In this document: piece after piece, positions 43,665 to 52,953 of the stretch
How the letters are laid out: each line of letters opens with the position of its first letter
How positions within the stretch are numbered: the first letter of the stretch is position 1
Assembly (NCBI GenBank): GCA_965231905.1
Contig: CBDDOO010000001.1
Span: forward strand, 496,001 to 560,000
Direction: 5' to 3'
Source: G963663315 sp965231905
GTDB lineage: Bacteria > Pseudomonadota > Gammaproteobacteria > Arenicellales > Poriferihabitantaceae
DNA: 64,000 nucleotides
Notes under the pieces: generated by a model
What the model was told of the DNA's origin: nothing
What the model saw: the letters and a program-made list of their open reading frames with translations, nothing else
Database searches by the model: none
Position numbers and translations under genes: made by a program

Positions 43665-44588
43665 ATGAGTCAATCGAAATCTGAAAGGATCCTGATCCGA
43701 AGTTTTTCCCTGGTATGCGCCGCCGTTTTGTTGATTCTGGCAGGTTGCATTCAACCTGCCCCTGTTACCCCGGTTCCGGTAAGTGCGCCGGAAGAAGTTG
43801 AGCGGCCAGCGCCTCCAAATCCAGAGATTTCAAGAGTCCTGTCCCGGTTGGCCGATATCAGGGACGAACTGAAACAGATCAGAAATTCAGTCGAAGAACT
43901 CCAGTTCGAGTCTGAGCGTGATAAACATCGTCGGCAGGATTTATACCAGGATATTGATCGGAGACTGCTTGAGCTCGAAAGAAATCAGCGGGTAATCAAC
44001 TCCCGGCTCGAAAGAGTGGTTGTCACGGGAGAGGTTCCTGACGCGGGAGCGGTCGCCCCCACCCCCACATCCGAGTCTCCCGTTACCCGTGTGCCTGTGG
44101 GAGAAAGTGGCGGCCAGCAGGAGCCGGATGAAAGCCCGGCAGATACAGCCGTCCCGGATTCAGACGATTCCCCGGCGGCGATTAGTTCGGCAACGGTTTC
44201 CCTGGATGAACAGGATGCGTACGATAACGCGCTTGGATTGTTGAAACAAAGCCGATACCATGATTTCATTTCTGCGGCTGAGCAATTTGTGACCACCTGG
44301 CCGACCAGTCAACTGGTTGATGATGTCTGGTACTGGATCGCGGAAGCGCGCTATGTCAATCGTGAATTCGAGAACGCTCTGAACGATTTCAGAACCGTAG
44401 TGGTCCATTATCCGGATAGTCAACGAGTACCTGAAGCGCTATTGAAAATGGGATCTATCCAGTACGATATCGGCGCATACAGTGAGGCGGCGGAAATATT
44501 CCGGGATATTCTGGTCCGGTTCCCGGCGCATAATGCTGCGATTTCCGCCCAGACCCGGTTACGGAGAATCGAGGATACCATTCAGTGA
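43665..44588 (+). CDS. cpoB: Cell division coordinator CpoB/YbgF-like, with lipobox
   Basis: 307 residues. The N-terminal signal ends LILAGCIQPAP, a lipobox, whereas E. coli CpoB is a soluble periplasmic protein; this one is probably lipid-anchored. A coiled-coil region (about 50-110, LKQIRNSVEELQFES) and a Pro/Ser/Glu-rich linker precede the C-terminal TPR domain (about 185-305), e.g. DDVWYWIAEARYVNREFENALNDF. It ends the tol-pal operon and should link septal peptidoglycan synthesis to Tol. Confidence 0.9.
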   Translation: MSQSKSERILIRSFSLVCAAVLLILAGCIQPAPVTPVPVSAPEEVERPAPPNPEISRVLSRLADIRDELKQIRNSVEELQFESERDKHRRQDLYQDIDRRLLELERNQRVINSRLERVVVTGEVPDAGAVAPTPTSESPVTRVPVGESGGQQEPDESPADTAVPDSDDSPAAISSATVSLDEQDAYDNALGLLKQSRYHDFISAAEQFVTTWPTSQLVDDVWYWIAEARYVNREFENALNDFRTVVVHYPDSQRVPEALLKMGSIQYDIGAYSEAAEIFRDILVRFPAHNAAISAQTRLRRIEDTIQ

Positions 44589-44621
44589 CACAGCCGGCGA
44601 GTTGGCCTGATGACGCTCCGG

Positions 44622-45749
44622 TCAGACGATTTTGTCGAGCGTTTTCTCCAGATGATCGACGGTTCGTTCCATGTTGCCGAGTTTGTCGAGGCCGAACAAT
44701 CCCAGTCGGAATGTTCTGAAGTCATCGGGCTCGCCGCACATCAGTGGTACGCCCGCTGCAATCTGCAACCCGTTGGCGGCAAACTTGCTGCCATTTTGCA
44801 GGTTCGCGTCATCGGTATAGCTGACTACCACACCCGGCGCCTCAAAGCCTGGCGCCGCTACACTTTGGAGGCCTTTGTCATGCAGCAGTTCACGCACTTG
44901 CCGACCCAGTTGGATCTGGGCATTCCTGCCATTGTCAAATCCGAATTCCCGCATTTCATTCATTGCGTCCCGCAGACCAACCAGCGCATCGGTCGGCATG
45001 GTGGCATGATAGGCATGACCTCCATTGATATAAGCCTGCATGATCTGATGCCATTTTTTCAAATCGCAGGAAAAGCTGCTGCTGGTTGTCTGCTCGAGTT
45101 TCGCCAGCGCGTTGTCGTTCAGCATGACCAGGCCGGCGCAGGGCGAGGCGCTCCATCCTTTTTGCGGGGCGCTGATCAGGATATCGACGCCGGAGGCTTT
45201 CATATCCACCCACATGGCTCCTGATGCAATGCAATCCAGCACAAACAAGCCGCCGACCTGGTGAACCGCGTTGGCAACCCTCATCAGATAATCATCCGGA
45301 AGGATCATACCCGCAGACGTTTCCACATGAGGCGCGAACACCAGCGCCGGCTTTTCATTCAGTATGGCCTCTGTGACCACATTTATCGAAGCCGGCGCGA
45401 ACGGAGATTGAGGAGCGCTGTCGACCATGGCGGCCTGCAACACGGTATGCCCTGACGGAATACTCCCCATTTCAAGAATCTGGCTCCAACGGTAACTGAA
45501 GAACCCGTTACGAATGACCAGACAGCGCTGGTCATGGGCGAATTGCCGGGCGACTGCCTCCATGCCGTAACTGCCGCCGCCCGGAACGATAATCGCGGCA
45601 TCCGATTGATAGATCTCTTTCAATGTGTTCGATATGTCATTCATTGTGCCCTGGAAGCGGCTTGACATGTGATTCAGCGAACGGTCCGTAAATACTACGG
45701 AATATTCAAGTAATCCATCCGGATCAAGGTCGGGTAGAAGTGAAGGCAT
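44622..45749 (-). CDS. Class V PLP-dependent aminotransferase (serine/alanine-glyoxylate type)
   Basis: 375 residues. The Schiff-base lysine is in ILISAPQKGWSASPCAGLV (about 190-205). IIVPGGGSYGMEAVARQ, VFAPHVETSAGMILPDDYL and FVLDCIASGAMWVDM match the alanine-glyoxylate/serine-pyruvate branch. It would transfer an amino group between small 2-oxo acids. It converges with cpoB; the gap is 33 bases. No pathway neighbour defines its substrate. Confidence 0.85.
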   Translation of the reverse strand: MPSLLPDLDPDGLLEYSVVFTDRSLNHMSSRFQGTMNDISNTLKEIYQSDAAIIVPGGGSYGMEAVARQFAHDQRCLVIRNGFFSYRWSQILEMGSIPSGHTVLQAAMVDSAPQSPFAPASINVVTEAILNEKPALVFAPHVETSAGMILPDDYLMRVANAVHQVGGLFVLDCIASGAMWVDMKASGVDILISAPQKGWSASPCAGLVMLNDNALAKLEQTTSSSFSCDLKKWHQIMQAYINGGHAYHATMPTDALVGLRDAMNEMREFGFDNGRNAQIQLGRQVRELLHDKGLQSVAAPGFEAPGVVVSYTDDANLQNGSKFAANGLQIAAGVPLMCGEPDDFRTFRLGLFGLDKLGNMERTVDHLEKTLDKIV

Positions 45750-45886
45750 CGTGTTCTCGTATTTTTGGAATGGTGAATCAGGCCGCGTTCGGTCCAGATA
45801 TTTTATACCAGTGAAAAATTTGTTGAATATCTATTGTATTTGATTCTCAAATTTATTAGGGTGCACGTTGATGTTCAATTTCATTT

Positions 45887-45963
45887 GCGCCCGTAGCTCA
45901 GTTGGATAGAGTACCTGGCTACGAACCAGGCGGTCGGGAGTTCGAATCTCTCCGGGCGCGCCA
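45887..45963 (+). tRNA. tRNA-Arg (ACG)
   Basis: Acceptor GCGCCCG/CGGGCGC, anticodon stem CCTGG/CCAGG with loop CTACGAA (anticodon ACG, read as ICG), T-loop TTCGAAT and encoded CCA. It sits alone at the edge of the minus-strand RiPP cluster, a plausible insertion site for it. Confidence 0.95.
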
Positions 45964-46025
45964 TTAGCGGTTTACCGGCAATCCGCAGTCTGACCCATGC
46001 GTCGGTTATATAGAGGCAACCGGCT

Positions 46026-46895
46026 TCATCCGGGTTTTTTCGCGAAATACCTCTTGAGCTCGAAGCTTCCGCTGTTCCAGGCTTCGTACAGTGTTTTGAA
46101 CTGGTCAATCAATGACTGGGGTGTTTTCATTCCGGAAAGTTGCAGGATTACAAGAAGATTATAAGCGTTCCTGATCAACCGCAGGTTGTCTGCGTCTTTT
46201 CCGCCGAAACCTTCGAATTGCAGGATTTCCAGACCGGCCTGACGCAATTTTTCCGATTGGGTGTCTTGACTTTCCAGGCTGTGCACAGCAAAGGGTTTAT
46301 ACAGCGGTACAATATATTTTTCGTATTCGCTGGCTGGCAATCCGTCGCGGGTCATCCAGTCCGTCGCGACCAGCGCTCCGGATGGTTTGAGAATCCGGCT
46401 CACTTCATGAACAAACCGGCTCCGGTCGCCGTAGTGGCACGCGCTTTCAATGTTGACTACCACGTCGACCGATTCGTTGGCGAAGGGCAGGCTCACGGAG
46501 CAATCCGCATATTCAAAGCCAACCCGGTCGTCGACATTGGCAGCTCTCGCTTTTTCTGCGGCGATCTCCAACTGCATCTTGTTCAGACTCACGCCGGTGA
46601 CTGTGCATCCCCGGGATTTTGCAAGGTAGATAGCGGTTCCGCCTACCCCGCACCCGGCGTCTACCACATGATGGCGTCCCTGGATATTCGCTGGCGAGAC
46701 GATGACTTCGGTCATTCGCTCCACGGCGCGCGCGAGCCCTGCGGAATCTGCGAGAACTTCGCCGGGTTCAGGGCATTCCCCGGGTTCGAACAGCCCGAAG
46801 TGGAGATGATCGCGGTTCCATCCGTTGAGGTAAATGCCCGGCGTATTATCGTCGTAATAGCGTTTGGTCGCGTTTGATTGGTCTGAGATGGACAT
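46026..46895 (-). CDS. SAM-dependent methyltransferase, last gene of the RiPP cluster
   Basis: 289 residues, class I fold. Motif I VVDAGCGVGGTAIYLA (about 77-92), motif II-like VTGVSLNKMQLEIA, VDVVVNIESACHYGDR and LKPSGALVATDWM are clear. It resembles small-molecule N-/O-/C-methyltransferases of the tocopherol/sterol/dimethylglycine type. It starts 32 bases after the second ABC gene on the same strand and is probably co-transcribed, so it may modify the peptide product or a cofactor (inference). If the ABC frame is OFF, reduced expression of this gene through polarity is possible. Confidence 0.82.
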   Translation of the reverse strand: MSISDQSNATKRYYDDNTPGIYLNGWNRDHLHFGLFEPGECPEPGEVLADSAGLARAVERMTEVIVSPANIQGRHHVVDAGCGVGGTAIYLAKSRGCTVTGVSLNKMQLEIAAEKARAANVDDRVGFEYADCSVSLPFANESVDVVVNIESACHYGDRSRFVHEVSRILKPSGALVATDWMTRDGLPASEYEKYIVPLYKPFAVHSLESQDTQSEKLRQAGLEILQFEGFGGKDADNLRLIRNAYNLLVILQLSGMKTPQSLIDQFKTLYEAWNSGSFELKRYFAKKPG

Positions 46896-46927
46896 TATCG
46901 AAATTCCAGACTAAACCGTCGCGCCCA

Positions 46928-49859
46928 TCATGTCAGTTGACGTCGGATCAGGTTCTGGAATATCCCGCCGATTTCCATTAATTCTGTAAAGTTTCCCTCC
47001 TCGACCACACGCCCCGCCTGCATCACATAAATACGGTCTGCCTGGCGCAGCGTGGAGAGGCGATGGGCAATGACGATTCTGGTTGCGTCTATGCGAGAAA
47101 GATTTTCCATGACTTCAGCCTGACTCTCATTATCCAGCCAGTTTGTCGCCTCGTCAAGCAGCAGAATCCGTGGATTATGAATGAGCGTACGAGCAATCAG
47201 GATGCGCTGGCTTTCGCCTCCCGACATGCCCCCCCCCCCCCCCCCCGGCGGCGCCCACACAGGTCAACATTTTCATCGGCATTGCGGAAATCTCCCGGTC
47301 CACGGCGGCCAGTCGGGAGGCCCGCCACGCATCCTTGCTGGTTGCGTTTTCATGACCACCGACGATGTTATCCCACACGTCTTCCGGGTGGAGTTGCACG
47401 GCCTGTGGAATGACGCCGATCTTTCGGCGCACCTGCTTGATGTTCAGGTGTCTGAGGTCACGCCCGTCATAGTACACTGTGCCGCTTGTTGGTTCGTCAA
47501 GGCCGAGCATCAACCGGAAGAGCGTGCTTTTGCCTGCCCCGGATCCTCCGGTGATCGCGACAAACTCACCGGGACGCGCATGAATCGACAGGTCGTCGAG
47601 GATTAGTGGGCCATCCGCATCATATCGGAAATTGACGTGATCAAGCCGGATGTCTCCGGTCAGGGTATCGACGGGGCTGCCGCCGGTACCTGTTTCCGGA
47701 GGTTCAGTGAGAAAGGGCCGAATCTGGTTGATTGCCGGCATGATTGCGGCAACAACGCTGAACGACGCGCCGAGGCGTGTCACCGCCCCCAGAAACACCA
47801 TGAACAGGGTATAGACGACGAGAAAATCTCCAACCTGGATCGTTTCACGGCCCGGCAGCGTGGCGGCGACCAGCAAAACAGCGCCTGCAACAAGTGGTAT
47901 CGCGGCGCCCAATGCCTGTAGGTGCCTCTCGATGGCGTTGTGTTCCAATTCGGCTTGTTTCTGTTCCCGGTAGCCGCGGGCCCATAGCGCGAACGCCGAC
48001 CCTTCGGCGCCTTCCACACGCAATACGGAAATTCCGTTAATGATCTGGAACAGCCGCCCCGCCAGATTCTGCATGGCCAGCGCCATCCGGCCATGGGGCG
48101 CCATCTGCCGCAGACCCAAAGCCACCGTAACGGTCAGGGAAATGAGGCCGAATACAGCCGCAACGCCGCCCAGCATCGGGCTGTAGGCGAAGGCGAGAAG
48201 GAATGCGGGCAACAGGAAGACGGTGGATAGCGTTCCATTGACAGCCACATTCTGTACGGCATCACGAAGAGCCTGGAATGTCATGCCGCGCGTGGCAAGG
48301 TCGCCAGCCGGGTAACGATGGAGAAAACGCGGCGGCAACCGGAGGAGACGATCCTGGAACGCAGACTCTGCCCGTGATGCGGCGCGTCCTTCAAGGCGCA
48401 TTAACGCCATTCCCTGAAGCACATGCATCAATGCCACGATCAGGGCAACCACCGCCAGAGCCATGCATGCCGCGTAAAGCAGTTGAATCTCGCCAGTCGG
48501 GATCACATCATCTGCGACAAAGCCCAGTATCACGGCGGGCAGCAACATACCCAGCCCGGACAGCAGTCCTGTCACGAGAAACCACAGGAAGTCCACGGAA
48601 CTCCCCTTGAAAGCCAGGCTGAACAGGTCCCGCAACCCTGCCGGACCTTGAGTTAGCGGTGGGTAAAACAACCAGGCTTCGGTACGCAGTGAGCGGGCGC
48701 GTTCTGCGGTAATCCTGGTGTGATGTCCCGCAGGAAGCGCTTCTTCGTAGCCTCTTGTCTTGTTCGGCAACAGAGCGACGGGCTGTCCATCTTTTTCCCG
48801 GAACGCCAGCATTGCACCGCCGCAATTCAGCCACCACTTCTTCCCCTGATGAAGTCGTACCCGGCGCGCGCGCACGCCGGACACATCCAGGATATGAACG
48901 AGGCGTTCGGAAAAATCAGCGGTGTCCGCCCGCTTCGGAAATGTAAAGTGGATGCCTTCATGTTGCCCTATGATTCCCAGCGCATCCTGCAGCGCCGCGT
49001 CTTCGGAGCGAGTGTCGGTCTCTTTCAAAAGACCGTAAAGATTGAACAGGTGATGGCGGGCGCCATCTTCCTCGGACCGGCGGTTGGTCACCCGCTCCCG
49101 CTCCAGGTTGATCTGGTCAACCACGGCAAGCCCTCGATTGAGTCGCTCCAGAGAAAGCGCTACATCATGGAAGCGCTTCAACGCCGGTATCAGAAGCCCT
49201 TTCCCAGCGAGCGTCCCGGAAGAGTGGACGGACAACTGCCGCGGTTCCATCAGAGTGATCCAGGTTCCGCGCATGAGTGGTATCCCGGTTTCTGCGCCTT
49301 TGCCATCAAAGCGGTTCTTTGACGGATCAAGCAGGCCCAGAAACAGACTCGCGCCTGGCGGCAGACCGGATATCCATACTACCTCGCGCCGGGTTGAGAC
49401 CACGCCGGCGCCTGCCATTGGCGCCTCCCCGGCTTCAACCAGCATATCCGTCCGTGTCGACTTCGTATCGTAGCGCGACAACATGGAAGAAATATCGGTG
49501 ATCCAGGAATCCACTTGCTTTGCCAGTTCCGTATTGTCTGTCATGGTCAGGCTCGCAACAGGGACACGACGCAGCATCGTCCCCGGCAAACCTTTCGCAA
49601 TCAGGCTGAGTGTCGTGGGTCCCGCGCTCGGTACAACGCCGGGCAGGAGGCGGCCGGATTCAGCGCGCAGCAAATGCTGTTGCGCCGCCTGCTCAACCTC
49701 ACCCTTGCGTTCCACTATGAACAGGTCCACCGTGCCTTTTTCGACAAACCAGGCAAATTGTGAATCACTCATGTCGAGCGGCAGGTTGCCGGCGCAAGGC
49801 ACAGGAGAGCCTGCCCTGGCGGCAAGGGCGGCGAGTGGAACGGGCTCGGGAATCGTCAT
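46928..49859 (-). CDS. NHLM-type ABC transporter/ATPase, frame split by a G18 tract (candidate phase-variable)
   Basis: The N-terminal frame (49859 down to 47175) has a cyclic-nucleotide-binding-like start (FAWFVEKGTVDLFIVE), membrane helices (about 430-690) and an ATPase with Walker A ITGGSGAGKST. At about residue 871 eighteen G (47229-47246) throw it into a wrong frame ending ...GGGGGGHVGRRKPAH. The C-terminal frame (47260 to 46928) continues with GMSGGESQRILIARTL (ABC signature), Walker B ILLLDEATNWLD and IAHRLS. With 17 or 20 G the two fuse to about 976 residues. OFF protein lacks signature and Walker B and cannot hydrolyse ATP. Homopolymer error is the alternative. Confidence 0.85.
47229..47246. 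repeat. C18/G18 homopolymer at the ABC signature motif
   Basis: Eighteen consecutive C on the plus strand are G18 in the coding strand, encoding the Gly run that normally precedes LSGGQ in this ATPase family. The open frame needs 3n+2 G (17 or 20). As read (18) translation leaves frame at the tract. Confidence 0.87.
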
Positions 49860-49863
49860 TGCG

Positions 49864-52074
49864 CTAACCAGCCTGAACCAACTGGCGATAGAGCCCGTTT
49901 CGATCCTTCATCAATTCGTCATGGGCGCCCCGCTGGACTTCCGTGCCCTTGTCGAGCACGATGATCTGGTTACAGTCCCGAACCGTGCTCAGCCGGTGCG
50001 CGACGATCAGGCAACTGATCCCCCGGCGGCGCAGTGCGTCATCAATCAATTCCTCGGTGGCTGCGTCAAGAGCGCTGGTTGCCTCATCAAGGATCAGAAA
50101 TACGGGGTTGCTGGCGAGTGCGCGCGCGATTTCCAGCCGTTGCTTCTGGCCGCCACTGAAATTGCCGCCATCCTCGTTCACCCGGGTTGTGTAGCCAAGC
50201 GGCCGATTCAGGATATCGTCGTGGATACAGGCATCTTTGGCCGCGGCAACCACCGTTTCGTCGGGGACAGAAGGATTCCACAAGGTGATGTTGTCACGCA
50301 CGCTTGCCGAGAAGAGACTGACATGCTGATCCACCGCCGAAATCGAACGTGACAATATCTCGCGGGGGATGCCGTGGCGCGGGTGACCGTCAAACAGGAT
50401 TTCTCCGGACCAGGGCTGATGGAGACCCGACAAAAGGCGCGCCAATGTCGATTTTCCAGAGCCGCTTGGTCCGACTACAGCCACCCTCTGTCCAGGCGCT
50501 ATTGTCAGGTTGAATTCCTGGATCATCGGTGGTCGGGCACGGTTGTATCCGAAGCTCAAGTCACGCAATTCCACATGGCCGGTCAGTTTCAGTCGCCCAT
50601 TGAGCGAGGAAACAGCCTCAGGGGTTGCAGGCAAGTTCTCCGGCGCCGGGGATTGCGGAGTTTTCGTGATATCTTCCAGGCGCTGCAAATCGGCCTCGAT
50701 GGTCTGATGATCACTGGTAAACTCGACGAAGCGTCCGACCGGAGCCAGGAACATACTTGCGATGATATAGAACCCGACCAGGGTACCCAGGGTCAATTCG
50801 CCAGCCATTACCTGAATTGCTCCGAAAGCCAGCGCCGCCGCATTGCCCAGAATCATGAAAAAGCCAGACAGGGAGGCATTGATGTACCCGAGTTCCGCGA
50901 AGCCCTGGCGCGCAATCAGTTCACGCGCATGATGGCCGTTCCAGCGGGAGAGAAACTGGTCGTCCGATGCGGTCATCCGTAATGTCTCGGCTTGATTCAG
51001 CATCAGGATGCCGACACCGGCCAGCAGTCCCTGCTCCCGTCGCAAGGTCAGGCTGTTGTCCCGCCGGATGCGTGTAACCGCGTATGCCAGCGCCGCATGG
51101 ACCACCGCGAGGCCCAGTACGATCAGCGCCAGCATCGGCGCATGGACCAGCATGACAACCAGAAAAATCACACTCATTACGGCTTCGGTCAGCAGGCTGA
51201 AAAAATGTTCTGAAATGCCTTTGGCAACCCGGTCGATGGACAGAACCCGGGCGGTCAGGTCACCGACAAATCGATGATTGAAGAACTCCGCCGGCAGACG
51301 CAGCATTTGTGAGACACAACGATTTCCCTCGGTCACGGATAATCGGATCGCCAGTCGTTGCAGCCATCTTTGCCGGAGCAGGGTCAGCCCGTAGCACAGC
51401 GCGGCGGTGGCAATCAGGGCGCTGGCTATGAGCCCACCCCAGGGTTCGTCGCCCCCCAGCGTCCGGTCCACGAAAACAGCCAGCAAAGCCGGCGTTACCA
51501 GCGCCAGAGCGGCCAGCATCACGCCGCACAACAGGGTACAGGTCAGCGCTCCCCCGGTTCCGCTGAACCAAAGCGAAATCTGTTTCAGGACGTTGGGCCG
51601 ACTGCCTCCGCGTTGAAACTCCGGGCCGGGATTGAATTCCAGCGCCACCCCGGCGAAACCATATTTGAATTCTTGCGCAGAGAGTGTGCGGCGGCCTGAT
51701 GAGGGATCATTGAGAAAAAAACGCTTGTGGTCAAAACCTTCCAGAATCAGAAAGTGGTTGAATTCCCAGAACAGGACGAGCGGTAACGGCATTTTCTTGA
51801 GAGTGTCTATCGAGACGTTGCGACCGACACATTCCAGTCCGTAATAGCGGGCGGCCCGCAAGAGGCCGGCGGCGCTGGAGCCATCCCGGCTGACTTCGCA
51901 TCTTGTCCGCAACTCTGTGAGCGGTACCCAGCGACCAAACCAGGCGAGTATGCTCCCAAGACATGCGGCGGCGCACTCGGTCACATGCATTTGCAATAAT
52001 AGCGGTGTGGTTACGCGCTTCCGTGTGGGCTGACCCGAGGGGCCGGTAGTCTCTGTTTTTCGATCCCGAAACAT
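49864..52074 (-). CDS. NHLM-type peptidase-containing ABC exporter (C39 protease)
   Basis: 736 residues. The N-terminal C39 peptidase (about 20-150) has Gln28 and catalytic Cys34 in QMHVTECAAACLGS, His107 in FWEFNHFLIL and Asp123 in LNDPSSG. A six-helix membrane domain (about 190-470) follows, then an ATPase with GPSGSGKST, FSGGQKQRLE and VFLILDEATSALD. It should cut the leader after a Gly-type doublet and export the core peptide. The gene abuts the HlyD-type adaptor with no gap and the second ABC gene with four bases. Confidence 0.93.
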   Translation of the reverse strand: MFRDRKTETTGPSGQPTRKRVTTPLLLQMHVTECAAACLGSILAWFGRWVPLTELRTRCEVSRDGSSAAGLLRAARYYGLECVGRNVSIDTLKKMPLPLVLFWEFNHFLILEGFDHKRFFLNDPSSGRRTLSAQEFKYGFAGVALEFNPGPEFQRGGSRPNVLKQISLWFSGTGGALTCTLLCGVMLAALALVTPALLAVFVDRTLGGDEPWGGLIASALIATAALCYGLTLLRQRWLQRLAIRLSVTEGNRCVSQMLRLPAEFFNHRFVGDLTARVLSIDRVAKGISEHFFSLLTEAVMSVIFLVVMLVHAPMLALIVLGLAVVHAALAYAVTRIRRDNSLTLRREQGLLAGVGILMLNQAETLRMTASDDQFLSRWNGHHARELIARQGFAELGYINASLSGFFMILGNAAALAFGAIQVMAGELTLGTLVGFYIIASMFLAPVGRFVEFTSDHQTIEADLQRLEDITKTPQSPAPENLPATPEAVSSLNGRLKLTGHVELRDLSFGYNRARPPMIQEFNLTIAPGQRVAVVGPSGSGKSTLARLLSGLHQPWSGEILFDGHPRHGIPREILSRSISAVDQHVSLFSASVRDNITLWNPSVPDETVVAAAKDACIHDDILNRPLGYTTRVNEDGGNFSGGQKQRLEIARALASNPVFLILDEATSALDAATEELIDDALRRRGISCLIVAHRLSTVRDCNQIIVLDKGTEVQRGAHDELMKDRNGLYRQLVQAG

Positions 52075-52950
52075 TCATGAACGTCCGGAAGTCAGGATAT
52101 CAATCGGCGCACTCTCGCCGAGTTCGATGCGAATACGGCAGGGGGCGCCATCCGGCGCGGAAAGGTCTGACGTTTGATCGAGTTCTACATCCACGCGATG
52201 TCCATACCCGGCCGGAACATGCAGTAGTGCGGCAAGCCAGAGAGGGTACGGTCCGACAGTCAGGGAAATGACCTTACCCGGTACACGGGATATTGTGCCG
52301 TCAGGCATCGTAATCCCTACATCCGTCGACATGCCGGGTTTTATATGCCTTGCCGTATCCGGGGTGACGTGCAACACCGCCCGGGGTGTCCGGGCCGCTC
52401 CGGCGCGGAGCTGGGCAATCACAGTACCCGCCGACACATAGTCGCCGGGAGTCACGTGGAGGTTCATGACTTCGCCGCCGCTGTGGCTGACGACCAGAGA
52501 CCGCGCGGCGCGGTTGGCCTCCAACTGCAGTAATGCGACATGGGCCGAGTCCAGAAGTGAGCGCGCGGCGGCATCCTGGCTATCAGTCTGTCGGAGTTCG
52601 TCTATGCGTCTTTGCAACACGGAGAGCTCGCGTTCCAACTCCGGAACGGTTTGCCGGGCTATCGGCTCACCGGGTGTAATGTGGTCTCCGTGGGCAACCT
52701 GGAATTCCAGGAGGTGGCCGGGCTCCAGCGCCGTCACTTCATATCGAAGGCCCGGCCGGAGCAGGATTCCATCCAGGGTCACACTGCGGGGGATGCTGCC
52801 AAAGACACCCCATAAAATGAATGCCGCCAGAACCATGCCGACACTGGCCAGCATGATACGTTCGTGAGGAGCGGTGATCCACAACAAGTGATCCAGTTGT
52901 TTTCGTTCGCTCCTGCTGGCAGCGGTTTCAGTATGAAATGGACTAAACAT
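52075..52950 (-). CDS. HlyD-family (NHLM-type) secretion adaptor
   Basis: 291 residues. One membrane helix (about 33-52, IMLASVGMVLAAFILWGVFG) precedes a periplasmic part with two half-lipoyl segments (YEVTALEPGHLLEFQVAHGDHITPGEP and GGEVMNLHVTPGDYVSAGTVIA) around a helical hairpin (about 105-150). It would bridge the ABC exporter toward the outer membrane. It is shorter than HlyD of type I systems, as in NHLM secretion proteins. It lies between the unknown gene and the C39 exporter. Confidence 0.85.
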   Translation of the reverse strand: MFSPFHTETAASRSERKQLDHLLWITAPHERIMLASVGMVLAAFILWGVFGSIPRSVTLDGILLRPGLRYEVTALEPGHLLEFQVAHGDHITPGEPIARQTVPELERELSVLQRRIDELRQTDSQDAAARSLLDSAHVALLQLEANRAARSLVVSHSGGEVMNLHVTPGDYVSAGTVIAQLRAGAARTPRAVLHVTPDTARHIKPGMSTDVGITMPDGTISRVPGKVISLTVGPYPLWLAALLHVPAGYGHRVDVELDQTSDLSAPDGAPCRIRIELGESAPIDILTSGRS

Positions 52951-52953
52951 GGT

